Origin: Bacteroidota bacterium | Lineage (GTDB): Bacteria > Bacteroidota > Bacteroidia > Palsa-948 | Direction of reading: 5' to 3' | NCBI GenBank assembly: GCA_016213405.1 | Contig: JACRAM010000088.1 | Coordinates: 57,361-121,360, forward strand | Length of the DNA: 64,000 bases | Part shown: positions 16,247-24,588 of the stretch, piece by piece | How the letters are laid out: every line of letters begins with the position of its first letter | Numbering within the stretch: position 1 is the first letter of the stretch | The notes under the pieces: model-generated | Databases searched by the model: none | Told to the model about the DNA's origin: nothing | The model's input: the letters and a program-made list of their open reading frames with translations, nothing else | Position numbers and translations under genes: made by a program

Positions 16247-18232
16247 TCAATCCGGCTTATCGTGCAGAAAAGAATTATCAGGGCGCAGGCTGGGGGTTTT
16301 GTTTGTTGCGCCATTTGATGGATTTTCTGTTCCCAGTGTGAGGCGCGATATTTCTGATTCGGAAGAATGTGGCGTATCGTTCAGCACCACGTTCTTGCGC
16401 TTGTAAGCGGGTTCATTTTCCAGTTCTGCTAATCCACCGGGAGTTTTTACTTTAAAGCTCAGTTCGCGGAGTTTTTGAATTTTTTCCTGCGCTTTTTGTT
16501 TTGCTTCTGCGTCAGAAATCGGTGGAACAGAATTAAGATGCACATCCCCTATCTTCGTCACTTTTGATTCACCTGAGTTAGTATCATTGTCTGACATGCC
16601 GGGCAAAGAAATAAACGAGCGCTTCACATCCATATTCACCGGTGGAACCTCCACTTTAGGTTCTTCTTTTTTGTCAGTTGGCAGTTGTTCGTTGTTAGTT
16701 GTTTCAGCCACTGGCAACTGACCACTAACAACTGGCTTTTCTTCCGTCAAGTCAAACTCAATACTTTTCTGTTCGTTCTCTTTTACAAGAAGGAAGGGCA
16801 CAACAAAAGGTTCCTCTTCAATTTTTTCTTCTGCTATTATTTTGTCACATGTTAGTTGTTCGTTGTTCGTTGTTTCATCCACTGGCAACTGACTACTAAC
16901 AACCGGCACTTCTTCCGTTTCAACCACAGGCGGAGTGGTTTCAGCAATAATCTGAGGAACTTCCTCTTTCACTTCAGAGACCACCGGCTCAAACTTCACT
17001 TCAATGCGTTTCAACTCTACGGGCTTCTCCTCTACTTTCTTAAGCTCAATTAATATTTCTTCCTTCTTTACTTCAGCTAGTGTTTGAGCAACTTCTTTTT
17101 TCGAAACAGGCTCTTCTTTTTTATCCTCTATCACTTCTGACTTCAGCATCGGTTCTGTCATTTTGGAAACTTCCACTTTTGTTTCTTCTTTCTTTTCCAA
17201 AACAGGTTTCACTTCGTTCAGATGAATCATTTTCACTTCGGGCTGCTGCGGAGTTAAACCAAGGTCAGTATTTTTTCTTTCGAAACCGCTCGCAATAATT
17301 GTCACGCTTACTTTTTCTCCGAGTGTATCATTCGTGCCGTATCCTTTAATCATTTCTGCAGTTTGCCCTGCCGCTTCCTGAACATAGTCAGTAATCTCAG
17401 CCAGTTCGTCCATGGTGAGTTCATCTTTTCCTGCACCGCAAGTGATGCTCACCAAAACATACCGTGCACCGCGAATGTCATTGTCATTTAATAAAGGAGA
17501 GTTGAGCGCCTGCGTAACCGCTTTGAGGGCGCGTCCTTCTCCGTTCGCCATGGCAGAACCCATGATGGCAACACCGCTGTTCTCCATCACCCTGCGCACA
17601 TCGTTGAAATCAACATTGATGGTGAGCGCCACGTTGATGAGTTCGGCAATACATTTTGCCGCGGAAGTCAACACATTATCCGCATGAGCAAATGCCTCAC
17701 CCACTTTCAGGTTATGATATATCTCGCGTATCTTGTCATTTAATATGACAAGCACCGAGTCAGAATATTTTTTCAGTTCAGCCAAACCTTCTTCGGCTTG
17801 TTTCTTTCTCAGCTTGCCTTCCCATGAAAAAGGAAGCGTGCAGATAGATACGGTAAGGATTCCCATTTCACGCGCGATTTTTGCAATCACAGGAGCCGCT
17901 CCTGTACCGGTTCCACCGCCCATTCCTGCAGTGATGAAAAGCATTTTTGTTTTTGCAAGCGCGTTTCTCAGTTCTTGCTCATTTTCTAAAGCTGCTTTCA
18001 TTCCCATTTCGGGGAGCGAGCCCGCACCAAGCCCTTCGGTGAGCGCTGCTCCTAATTGTATTTTCAGCGGCACGGGGCTTGAGTCAAGCACCTGCCTGTC
18101 GGTATTGCACACAATGAAATCAACGTCTTTGATTCCCTGTTTGTACATGTGGTTGACAGCGTTGCTGCCTCCGCCTCCAACTCCAATCACTTTTATGATG
18201 GAAGATTTTTCTTTCGGTAAGTCAAACTGCAT
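16247..18232 (-). CDS. ftsZ: Cell division protein FtsZ with a long repeat-bearing C-terminal linker
   Basis: The tubulin-like GTPase that forms the cytokinetic ring. The signature GGGTGTG is at 105-111, and the GTPase and activation domains cover about 1-325. The linker (about 330-615) is long, acidic and repetitive. The conserved tail (HDKPD) that binds FtsA ends the protein. Total length 661 exceeds the 380-500 usual for the family. Two blocks of exactly 63 bp, each nine heptamers long (16846-16908 and 16673-16735), encode the similar peptides SSQLPVDETTNNEQL and SGQLPVAETTNNEQL in the linker. It closes the division gene cluster, but a terminator-like hairpin separates it from ftsA, so it probably has its own promoter. 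Confidence 0.96.
   Translation of the reverse strand: MQFDLPKEKSSIIKVIGVGGGGSNAVNHMYKQGIKDVDFIVCNTDRQVLDSSPVPLKIQLGAALTEGLGAGSLPEMGMKAALENEQELRNALAKTKMLFITAGMGGGTGTGAAPVIAKIAREMGILTVSICTLPFSWEGKLRKKQAEEGLAELKKYSDSVLVILNDKIREIYHNLKVGEAFAHADNVLTSAAKCIAELINVALTINVDFNDVRRVMENSGVAIMGSAMANGEGRALKAVTQALNSPLLNDNDIRGARYVLVSITCGAGKDELTMDELAEITDYVQEAAGQTAEMIKGYGTNDTLGEKVSVTIIASGFERKNTDLGLTPQQPEVKMIHLNEVKPVLEKKEETKVEVSKMTEPMLKSEVIEDKKEEPVSKKEVAQTLAEVKKEEILIELKKVEEKPVELKRIEVKFEPVVSEVKEEVPQIIAETTPPVVETEEVPVVSSQLPVDETTNNEQLTCDKIIAEEKIEEEPFVVPFLLVKENEQKSIEFDLTEEKPVVSGQLPVAETTNNEQLPTDKKEEPKVEVPPVNMDVKRSFISLPGMSDNDTNSGESKVTKIGDVHLNSVPPISDAEAKQKAQEKIQKLRELSFKVKTPGGLAELENEPAYKRKNVVLNDTPHSSESEISRLTLGTENPSNGATNKTPSLRPDNSFLHDKPD
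16673..16735. repeat. Nine-heptamer block in ftsZ, copy 1
   Basis: GTCAGTT, GGCAGTT, GTTCGTT, GTTAGTT, GTTTCAG, CCACTGG, CAACTGA, CCACTAA, CAACTGG: nine units in perfect 7-bp phase, with the second half roughly complementary to the first. Confidence 0.92.
16846..16908. repeat. Nine-heptamer block in ftsZ, copy 2
   Basis: The same 63-bp length and unit order as copy 1, with substitutions (GTCACAT, GTTAGTT, GTTCGTT twice, GTTTCAT, CCACTGG, CAACTGA, CTACTAA, CAACCGG). Confidence 0.92.
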
Positions 18233-18244
18233 AATTATAGATTT

Positions 18245-18314
18245 AGGATTAAGGATTTGGGATTAAGGATTTGGAATTTAATTCCTAAATCGTAATTCCT
18301 TAATCCTTAATTTT
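18245..18314. repeat. Ten-heptamer inverted element upstream of ftsZ
   Basis: AGGATTA, AGGATTT, GGGATTA, AGGATTT, GGAATTT, then the complements AATTCCT, AAATCGT, AATTCCT, TAATCCT, TAATTTT. It lies within the 5' leader or promoter region of ftsZ. Confidence 0.9.
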
Positions 18315-18428
18315 TTTGTTTCGGCTAAATTACGTTGAGATGACTTTGGAAACAACTAACCTCTTTGGACTTATTCACTATCAATTGTGAATTACTGAAG
18401 GGTTGATTTTCGAGATTGGTTAAAATAA

Positions 18429-18457
18429 AAAAGCCTTTCCAATGGGAAAGACCTTTC
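18429..18457 (-). terminator. Intrinsic terminator-like hairpin after ftsA
   Basis: On the minus strand GGTCTTTCC, the loop CATT and GGAAAGGCTT form a stem followed by a T-rich run. It lies 34 bp after the ftsA stop and would separate ftsZ from the upstream cluster. Confidence 0.6.
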
Positions 18458-18490
18458 TATATTGACGGGAGCCTGCTGTTCTAGTATCTC

Positions 18491-19816
18491 TTACTCTTTA
18501 AATTCTTCATCACCTTCATCAAAAAGCTTTTTTGTTTTTGAGAAGAGCGCGTCAAAAAAGTTACCGCGCATTTTTTTGGAGTGCGTGATGAGTTTTTCTG
18601 CTCCGGTGCTTGAAGTTGTATTTCTTGTTTTTTCCACTTCCAGTTCATCAAAGCCCTGCAGCACCAGCCCAACGCCTGTTGAGAAGAGCGGACTGGTTAC
18701 ATCCTCCACGCTTTTTGAAAGATGCTCGTTCGGGTAGCCAATGCGCGTATCCATTCCGATATAGTATTCCACCAGTTGCTTCATGTGCTTGAGTTGCGCT
18801 CCTCCGCCTGTTACTACAATTCCAGCAATGAGTTTTTTCTCGTAGCCTGAATTTTTTATTTCAAACGCAACGAGGTCAAGAATTTCTTTCATCCTTGCTT
18901 CAATGATGTTCGCAAGGTTTTTTGTAGAAATTTCTTTTGGCGTTCTTCCTTTCAATCCGGGTATCACAATTATTTCATTGTCCTGATTCTCTTTCGCCAG
19001 CGCGGAACCGAATTTTATTTTCATTTCTTCCGCATGCTTGGCGAGAATGGAACATCCCTCCTTTATATCTTCCGTTATCACATTTCCTCCGAAAGGAATC
19101 ACTGCTGTATGACGTATTACTTTGTCGTAAAAAATAGCGATGTCAGTTGTTCCGCCACCAATGTCCACCAGCGCAACGCCCGCTTCTTTTTCTTCTTCGC
19201 TCAGCACAGCCGCGGCAGAAGCAATGGGCTCAAGAACCAGATCCACCACCTGCAATCCGGCTTTCTCCACGCACTTCTTGATATTTTTTGCCGCAGCCAT
19301 TTGTCCCGTGATGATATGGAAGTTTGCCTCCAGCCGAACTCCTTCATGACCAATCGGATTTTTTATTCCTGTTTCGCTGTCAATGGTGTATTCCTGCGGA
19401 AGCACATGAATGATTTCTTCTCCCGGCAACATCACCAGCTTGTACATGCTGTCAATCAGCGAGTCAACATCTTTCTGCGTAATCGGAATGTCAACATTCT
19501 CGCGGATTCGCGAACCGCTGTGTTTCAGACTTTTTATGTGCTGCCCGGCAATTCCCACATGAACAAATTTAATTTCAACGTTTGATTTTTTTTCCGCTTC
19601 CTCCACCGCTGATCGAATCGCAGACACCGTTTGTTCAATATTCGCCACCACACCTCGCCTTACACCAAGAGACGGAGCTCTTCCCACTCCAAGGATTTCA
19701 ATTTTTCCGAATTCATTTTTTACCCCAACCAGAACGGCAATTTTTGTGGTGCCGATATCCAATCCTACTATGAGATCGGGGTCCTTACGAGATGCAGCGA
19801 AAGTTTCTTTAGCCAT
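18491..19816 (-). CDS. ftsA: Cell division protein FtsA
   Basis: An actin-like ATPase that tethers FtsZ filaments to the membrane and recruits later division proteins. Actin-family phosphate loops are visible: VGLDIGTTKIAVLVG near the start, and LVDIGGGTTDIAIF and IVVTGGGAQLKHM further on. The SHS2/1C subdomain lies between about 90 and 170. A C-terminal stretch (THSKKMRGNFFDALFSKTKKLFDEG) could serve as the amphipathic membrane anchor. Length 441 is usual for Bacteroidota. It starts 2 bp after the ftsQ stop, so it is cotranscribed with the division cluster. Confidence 0.96.
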   Translation of the reverse strand: MAKETFAASRKDPDLIVGLDIGTTKIAVLVGVKNEFGKIEILGVGRAPSLGVRRGVVANIEQTVSAIRSAVEEAEKKSNVEIKFVHVGIAGQHIKSLKHSGSRIRENVDIPITQKDVDSLIDSMYKLVMLPGEEIIHVLPQEYTIDSETGIKNPIGHEGVRLEANFHIITGQMAAAKNIKKCVEKAGLQVVDLVLEPIASAAAVLSEEEKEAGVALVDIGGGTTDIAIFYDKVIRHTAVIPFGGNVITEDIKEGCSILAKHAEEMKIKFGSALAKENQDNEIIVIPGLKGRTPKEISTKNLANIIEARMKEILDLVAFEIKNSGYEKKLIAGIVVTGGGAQLKHMKQLVEYYIGMDTRIGYPNEHLSKSVEDVTSPLFSTGVGLVLQGFDELEVEKTRNTTSSTGAEKLITHSKKMRGNFFDALFSKTKKLFDEGDEEFKE

Positions 19817-19818
19817 GA

Positions 19819-20676
19819 TTAATGTATTGAAGTATTATTAGTTTTTTGTTTTACTATTGGTATAAATTTTTTCTTTGAACACACCACTTGATTATTGAAT
19901 TTCAGATTCAGCGTATCATAATCCTCCCATCCGGTATAATTCAGCCCTTCCTTGTAGAAAGTTTTGAGTTTCCAGAATTTTTCTTCCATATCTCCTGAAT
20001 CTCCAAAAATAATTTTGTGATCGCCCACCTTAGGTACCAGCTCAATCTCGCCATGATTATTTAAATAAATCTGTTCAACATGCGCTGACCAGAATTCATC
20101 CGCCAAGATAAACTTAGCCATCGCGTAAAAATCATCCAGCAGGGTGTGAGTTTTCAGCGTATCGTTGTTAATTAGTTCGTCCATGCTCGTATGACTCCAC
20201 TCATCATAACTTTCTTTTATGTTGCCAGTCACTACCAGCAACCTCGGAGTAAAATCAGGAGACCAGAGCATTAATCTCCCATTAGAATCCATATAATAAC
20301 TTTCACCTTTCTGATTTATGATTCTCAAAATCGGCTGGCGCTGTTCAATCTGAATGTCCACTACTCCATTAATCGTAAGATAAACATCTGCCCGCGCAAC
20401 CCATGGATTAGTGTAGCATAAGCGCTCAAGATAATTCACATCTACATTTTTCAACGGAGTATTTTCCACCTGTCCGAATCGCTGGGCAATGAGTTTACGA
20501 ATGTCATCTTCATCCACGAAAAAATTTTCTTTCAACGGGTCTCGTTCAATGGTGATATTGACTTTGCTGCACAAGAGTTCGTTTTCCTGCTTTTGTACAA
20601 ACGCGAAAACAGTTCCTAATCCGGCAATAAGCAGAACCCAGAATGTGATGCGCAATATCTTCTTAAACAATTCCAT
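19819..20676 (-). CDS. ftsQ: Cell division protein FtsQ/DivIB
   Basis: A bitopic membrane protein that links cytoplasmic and periplasmic parts of the divisome. A single membrane helix (about 8-27, LRITFWVLLIAGLGTVFAFV) is followed by a POTRA-like domain (EDDIRKLIAQRFGQVENTPL, LERLCYTNPWVARADVYL) and a beta domain that ends in LKFNNQVVCSKKK. Family similarity in this phylum is low; the call rests on topology, the NPWVxxA element and position between murC and ftsA. It starts 4 bp after the murC stop, so tight coupling in the operon is likely. Length 285 is normal. Confidence 0.9.
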   Translation of the reverse strand: MELFKKILRITFWVLLIAGLGTVFAFVQKQENELLCSKVNITIERDPLKENFFVDEDDIRKLIAQRFGQVENTPLKNVDVNYLERLCYTNPWVARADVYLTINGVVDIQIEQRQPILRIINQKGESYYMDSNGRLMLWSPDFTPRLLVVTGNIKESYDEWSHTSMDELINNDTLKTHTLLDDFYAMAKFILADEFWSAHVEQIYLNNHGEIELVPKVGDHKIIFGDSGDMEEKFWKLKTFYKEGLNYTGWEDYDTLNLKFNNQVVCSKKKFIPIVKQKTNNTSIH

Positions 20677-20679
20677 TGT

Positions 20680-22095
20680 TTAATTATTTTTTATTCTTGA
20701 CAAAAGTTCTTTTGCAATCGGCTCAACGAGTGTATCAATATCTCCCGCACCAAGCGTAATCAGCACTTCAACCTTTCTTTCTTTTATTTCTTTAACCAAT
20801 TCTTTTTTAGAAACAAGTTTCTTATTTTTTGTTCTCACTTTACTCAAAAGCATTTCGGAAGTCACGCCTTCAATTGGTTTTTCACGGGCTGGATAAATAT
20901 CAAGCAGAATTAATTCGTCCAGCAATTCTAAACTTCTTGCAAACTCATTCGCAAAATCTCTTGTGCGTGTAAAAAGATGAGGCTGAAATACTCCCGTGAT
21001 TTTTTTCTGCGGATACATTTCCTTCACTGCCGAAATGCAGGCGCGCAATTCTTCGGGATGATGTGCGTAATCATCAATGTAAACCAGATTGCTTGTTTTG
21101 ATATGGTATTCAAACCTACGCTTCACTCCTTTGAAAGATGCCAGCGCATTCTTGATATTGCCAGAATAAACATTCATCCTCTGAGCCACAGCAACAGAAG
21201 CCACTGCATTCTCAACATTATGTTTTCCTGGAATTCCGAGAACAACTCCGCGTATTGTCTGCTCGGGAGTCACTACATCAAAAATGTAATCGCCTTTCTT
21301 TATCGCAATCTTTCTCGCGTAATAATCTGATGAATGCTGAAGGGAATACGTTATTTTGTTTTCATTTTTCTCCACAAGGAGAACTTTGTCAACACCTTTT
21401 TTAATCACAAGCAATCCACCATCTTTAACCTGGGAAGAAAACTGCGCATAAGTTTCTTCCATTTGTTTTTTGTCTCCGTAAATATCCAGATGGTCAGCGT
21501 CAACAGAAGTGATGACAGCAATATCCGGATGAAGCGTGAGGAATGAACGGTCATACTCATCCGCTTCAACCACTATGATAGGTTTTATTTTAGATTTTTT
21601 CTTTTTCAGTTTTTCGCTGAGTAGAAGATTGGTTCCGTAGTTCTGAGTGATGCCACCGAGAAATGCGGTGCAATCCACTTCGGAAGATTTCAGAATATGC
21701 GCGATGAGCGATGAAGTGGTTGTTTTGCCGTGCGTACCTGCTACAGCGATAGTGAAAGCTTGCTCAGTAATCGCACCCAACGTCTCTGCCCTCTTCTTTA
21801 TTATATAGCCGTTCTTCTGGAAATATTTTAATTCAGAATGTTCTTTGGGAACTGCGGGTGTCAATACAACAAGAGTTTCTGGCTTCTGGCTTCTGGCTTC
21901 TGGCTGAATAAGTTCAACATTATCTTCAAAATGAATATTTATTCCTTCTGAAATAAGTTCGTCCGTTAGTGCAGTTTTTGTTTTATCATAACCGCTCACA
22001 GATTTTCCCATAGCGTTGAAGTAACGAGCAAGTGCACTCATGCCAATGCCTCCGATTCCGAGGAAGTAAACATATTTTATGTTGTCAAAATTCAT
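20680..22095 (-). CDS. murC: UDP-N-acetylmuramate--L-alanine ligase
   Basis: Adds L-alanine to UDP-MurNAc, the first amino acid step of peptidoglycan precursor synthesis in the cytoplasm. The N-terminal Rossmann motif GIGGIGMSALA, the ATP loop GTHGKTTT (120-127), EADEYDRSF and the DDYAHHPEE motif of Mur ligases are all present. Length 471 is normal. A perfect four-fold TTCTGGC repeat (21877-21904) lies in frame and encodes ARSQKPE at about 67-73, in a loop between strands. A 63-bp spacer with weak 7-9-bp repeats separates it from murG. Confidence 0.96.
   Translation of the reverse strand: MNFDNIKYVYFLGIGGIGMSALARYFNAMGKSVSGYDKTKTALTDELISEGINIHFEDNVELIQPEARSQKPETLVVLTPAVPKEHSELKYFQKNGYIIKKRAETLGAITEQAFTIAVAGTHGKTTTSSLIAHILKSSEVDCTAFLGGITQNYGTNLLLSEKLKKKKSKIKPIIVVEADEYDRSFLTLHPDIAVITSVDADHLDIYGDKKQMEETYAQFSSQVKDGGLLVIKKGVDKVLLVEKNENKITYSLQHSSDYYARKIAIKKGDYIFDVVTPEQTIRGVVLGIPGKHNVENAVASVAVAQRMNVYSGNIKNALASFKGVKRRFEYHIKTSNLVYIDDYAHHPEELRACISAVKEMYPQKKITGVFQPHLFTRTRDFANEFARSLELLDELILLDIYPAREKPIEGVTSEMLLSKVRTKNKKLVSKKELVKEIKERKVEVLITLGAGDIDTLVEPIAKELLSRIKNN
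21877..21904. repeat. Heptamer tandem repeat inside murC
   Basis: TTCTGGC repeated four times without mismatch. Confidence 0.93.
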
Positions 22096-22152
22096 CGGTT
22101 ACTAATTACTAATCTTTACGAATGTTACGAATTTGTATTTCATTTTGTCTTT

Positions 22153-22187
22153 CTTGTCTACTGTCTATTGTTTACTTGTAAGTTTCA
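22153..22187. repeat. Heptamer run across the murG stop codon
   Basis: CTTGTCT, ACTGTCT, ATTGTTT, ACTTGTA, AGTTTCA in 7-bp phase. The murG stop at 22165 lies inside, so the run supplies the last residues of MurG. Confidence 0.65.
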
Positions 22188-23268
22188 TTACTTCTTTTGC
22201 TATCACTTCTGCCGAATTCGGAAAAGCAAGTCTGAAAATATTCTGGCTCAGTTTAGTTTGTCGTTGGGTGTCGTTCATCAAAGAAATTATTTCTTGTCCA
22301 AGCTTTTCTCTCGACTCTGAATCTTTCACGAGAATTGCAGAATCTTTTTTTACGAGTGCCATTGCGTTTTTTGTCTGATGGTCTTCTGCCACATTTGGCG
22401 AAGGAACCAGAATGCATGGCTTTTTTACTATGGCAAGTTCCGAAAGAGAAATTGCTCCTGCGCGCGAGACGACAATATCAGCACAGGCATACGCCAAATC
22501 CATTCGCGAAAGAAATCCATAGACCCGAACTCCGTTATCTTCGCGCGGCAGTTGAGAAGTAACTTCGGTTGCATATTGTATATATGACTGACCAGTTTGC
22601 CAGATTATCTGAATGTTATTTTTTATAAGTAAATCCATGCAAGAGGCAACGCTTTGATTAATGGTGCGTGCGCCTAAACTTCCTCCAAGAAAAAGAACAG
22701 TTTTTTTATTTGGGTTCAGCGAAAAATCTTTAAATGCTTTTTCTCTCTTTCCTTCCAGTGAAAGAATATCTTGCCTTACAGGATTTCCAGTGACAATAAT
22801 TTTTTCTTTCGGGAAGTATTTTTCCATTCCTTCGTAAGCCACACAGATCTTATTCACTCTTTTGCCAAGAAGTTTATTTGTGATTCCTGGAAATGAATTC
22901 TGCTCCTGAATCAGACAAGGAATATTCATTCCCGAAGCAGTTCTCAACAGTGGACCGCTTGCAAAACCTCCCGTGCCGACTGCCACATCGGGCCTAAAAC
23001 TTTTGATTATTTTCTTTGACTTCATCAAACTTGATATCACTTTAAAAGGAAACGACAAATTATCAATCGTCAGTCTCCTTTGCAATCCGCTTATCCACAG
23101 CCCTTCTATTTTATATCCAGCAGAAGGAACTTTTTCCATTTCCATTCTTCCTTTGGCTCCCACAAAAAGTATTTCCGTCTTCTCATCAATTTTCTTCAGC
23201 GCGCTGGCAATAGCAATGGCAGGAAAAATATGTCCGCCTGTTCCGCCTCCGCTGATAATTACTTTCAT
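22165..23268 (-). CDS. murG: UDP-GlcNAc:lipid I N-acetylglucosaminyltransferase MurG
   Basis: A peripheral membrane glycosyltransferase (GT28) that adds GlcNAc to lipid I, making lipid II. The N-terminal SGGGTGGHIFPA loop and the C-terminal donor-binding region (SRAGAISLSELA, PSPNVAEDHQTKNA) are typical. I chose the ATG at 23268 because the family starts MKVIISGGGTGGH; an in-frame ATG at 23301 would add SSPFREGAKH, encoded by a C/G-rich palindrome in the spacer to ftsW. The protein is then 367 residues. Its last codons come from a heptamer run. It sits between ftsW and murC. Confidence 0.94.
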   Translation of the reverse strand: MKVIISGGGTGGHIFPAIAIASALKKIDEKTEILFVGAKGRMEMEKVPSAGYKIEGLWISGLQRRLTIDNLSFPFKVISSLMKSKKIIKSFRPDVAVGTGGFASGPLLRTASGMNIPCLIQEQNSFPGITNKLLGKRVNKICVAYEGMEKYFPKEKIIVTGNPVRQDILSLEGKREKAFKDFSLNPNKKTVLFLGGSLGARTINQSVASCMDLLIKNNIQIIWQTGQSYIQYATEVTSQLPREDNGVRVYGFLSRMDLAYACADIVVSRAGAISLSELAIVKKPCILVPSPNVAEDHQTKNAMALVKKDSAILVKDSESREKLGQEIISLMNDTQRQTKLSQNIFRLAFPNSAEVIAKEVMKLTSKQ

Positions 23269-23276
23269 ATGCTTTG

Positions 23277-23299
23277 CCCCTTCCCTAAAGGGAGAGGAC
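23277..23299. repeat. C/G-rich palindrome at the murG start
   Basis: CCCCTTCCC and GGGAGAGG arms around TAAA, overlapping an alternative N-terminus of murG. A related half copy (CTCCCTTTAGGGCCGGGGTGT) at 23338-23358 forms the end of ftsW. Confidence 0.7.
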
Positions 23300-23309
23300 A
23301 TATTTTATC

Positions 23310-24497
23310 TTATATCCCAAATGGCACACTTTGCATTTCTCCCTTTAGGGCCGGGGTGTCATCTGTCTTCTTTTCTTTTTCAAGTTCTCTGCTCGCGCTC
23401 AAAATCATTCCAATCGCAATGCTTGCAAACCAGATGGAAGTTCCACCCATGCTCACAAGCGGAAGCGGTTGTCCTGTAACAGGCACTAAGTTCACCGCCA
23501 CCGCCATATTTATCATCGCCTGAAAAACCAAAATGAATGCACATCCGACAGCAAGCATGCTGGGAAAAATTTTCTGGCACTTAGTGGCAATCCGAATAGC
23601 CCGATACAATAATATAAGGTAAAGGAAAATCACAAAGACCGCCATCCACAATCCGTATTCCTCAATGATGATTGCGAAAATAAAATCCGAATAGGGGTGA
23701 GGCAAAAAATTCCTCTGTGTGCTTTTGCCAGGACCTTTTCCAAAAATTCCACCTGTAGCAATTGCAATCTTGGATTGTTCTACCTGATAATTTACTTCTG
23801 ATTTTCCATCTATGAAATTTTCAATCCGCGCTTTCCATGTCGGACCGCGGTGAATTGCGTCTGGGAAATTCCATATCAATACTCCGAGCAAAGCAACAGC
23901 CACAATTCCAATACCGATAATTGATAAAATATATTTAAAATTAATTCTTCCGATAAACATCAGTATCAGGCAAGTTGTAAAAAGCATTGCCGAAGTGGAA
24001 AAATTTGCAGGCATAATCAAAACACAAACAAATACCACAGGAATTATTATCGGCAGAAAAGCACTTTTAAAATCCTTGATTTCATTTTGCTTGACGGCAA
24101 GCGTTCGCGCCACATACATGATGAGCGCAATCTTTGCGAAGTCAGATGTCTGAAATGTTAAATCAATCACAGGAATTCTCAGCCATCGGCTTGCTTCGTT
24201 TATACTTGAACCTGAAAAAAGTGTTATTGCTAAAAGCGGAACTGCAAGTATCATGACAATAACTGCAACGCGCGAATAAAATCCACTTCTGAGTTTGTGC
24301 GTTAAATACATCAGCACCAGTCCGAACAAAATTATTCCCGTGTGCTTGAGAAGATACGGTGCCGTGTCGCCCGCCTTGTATTTGTATGCGAGCGTTGCAA
24401 TAGAACTGTAAACAGTGAGGATAGACAAAATGGACAGAAACACCACAACCGCCCAGATTGTTTTATCTCCGTGTATTTTTTTTAGAAAGTTTTTCAT
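23310..24497 (-). CDS. ftsW: Peptidoglycan glycosyltransferase FtsW
   Basis: A SEDS-family multispanning membrane enzyme that polymerises lipid II into septal glycan together with its PBP partner, here the ftsI product. About ten hydrophobic helices are visible. The family motif GKGPGKSTQRNFLPHPYSDFIFAIIIEEYG carries the conserved residues in the long periplasmic loop, and LPLVSMGGTS lies near the end. Length 395 is normal. The last residues (DDTPALKGEMQ) come from a C/G-rich repeat that spans the 3' end. A GTCATTCCGAG element separates it from murD. Confidence 0.95.
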   Translation of the reverse strand: MKNFLKKIHGDKTIWAVVVFLSILSILTVYSSIATLAYKYKAGDTAPYLLKHTGIILFGLVLMYLTHKLRSGFYSRVAVIVMILAVPLLAITLFSGSSINEASRWLRIPVIDLTFQTSDFAKIALIMYVARTLAVKQNEIKDFKSAFLPIIIPVVFVCVLIMPANFSTSAMLFTTCLILMFIGRINFKYILSIIGIGIVAVALLGVLIWNFPDAIHRGPTWKARIENFIDGKSEVNYQVEQSKIAIATGGIFGKGPGKSTQRNFLPHPYSDFIFAIIIEEYGLWMAVFVIFLYLILLYRAIRIATKCQKIFPSMLAVGCAFILVFQAMINMAVAVNLVPVTGQPLPLVSMGGTSIWFASIAIGMILSASRELEKEKKTDDTPALKGEMQSVPFGI

Positions 24498-24519
24498 ACC
24501 CTTTCTTTATTATTTATTT

Positions 24520-24578
24520 GTCATTCCGAGCAAAGCGAGGAATCCCATTGAGAGATTTCTCCTTTCTGTCGAAATGAC
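24520..24578. repeat. GTCATTCCGAG inverted element between ftsW and murD
   Basis: Ends GTCATTCCGAG and GTCGAAATGAC are partly complementary, and the inner AGATTTCTCC and GAGGAATCC boxes are shared. Its reverse complement matches the element at 45062 over about 60 bp. Confidence 0.85.
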
Positions 24579-24588
24579 ATTTTATTTA

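Noticed and set aside
17733..18266. A 177-codon open frame on the plus strand opposite ftsZ
   Set aside because: It is the antisense shadow of the well-supported FtsZ GTPase domain; no ribosome site and no protein-like motif.
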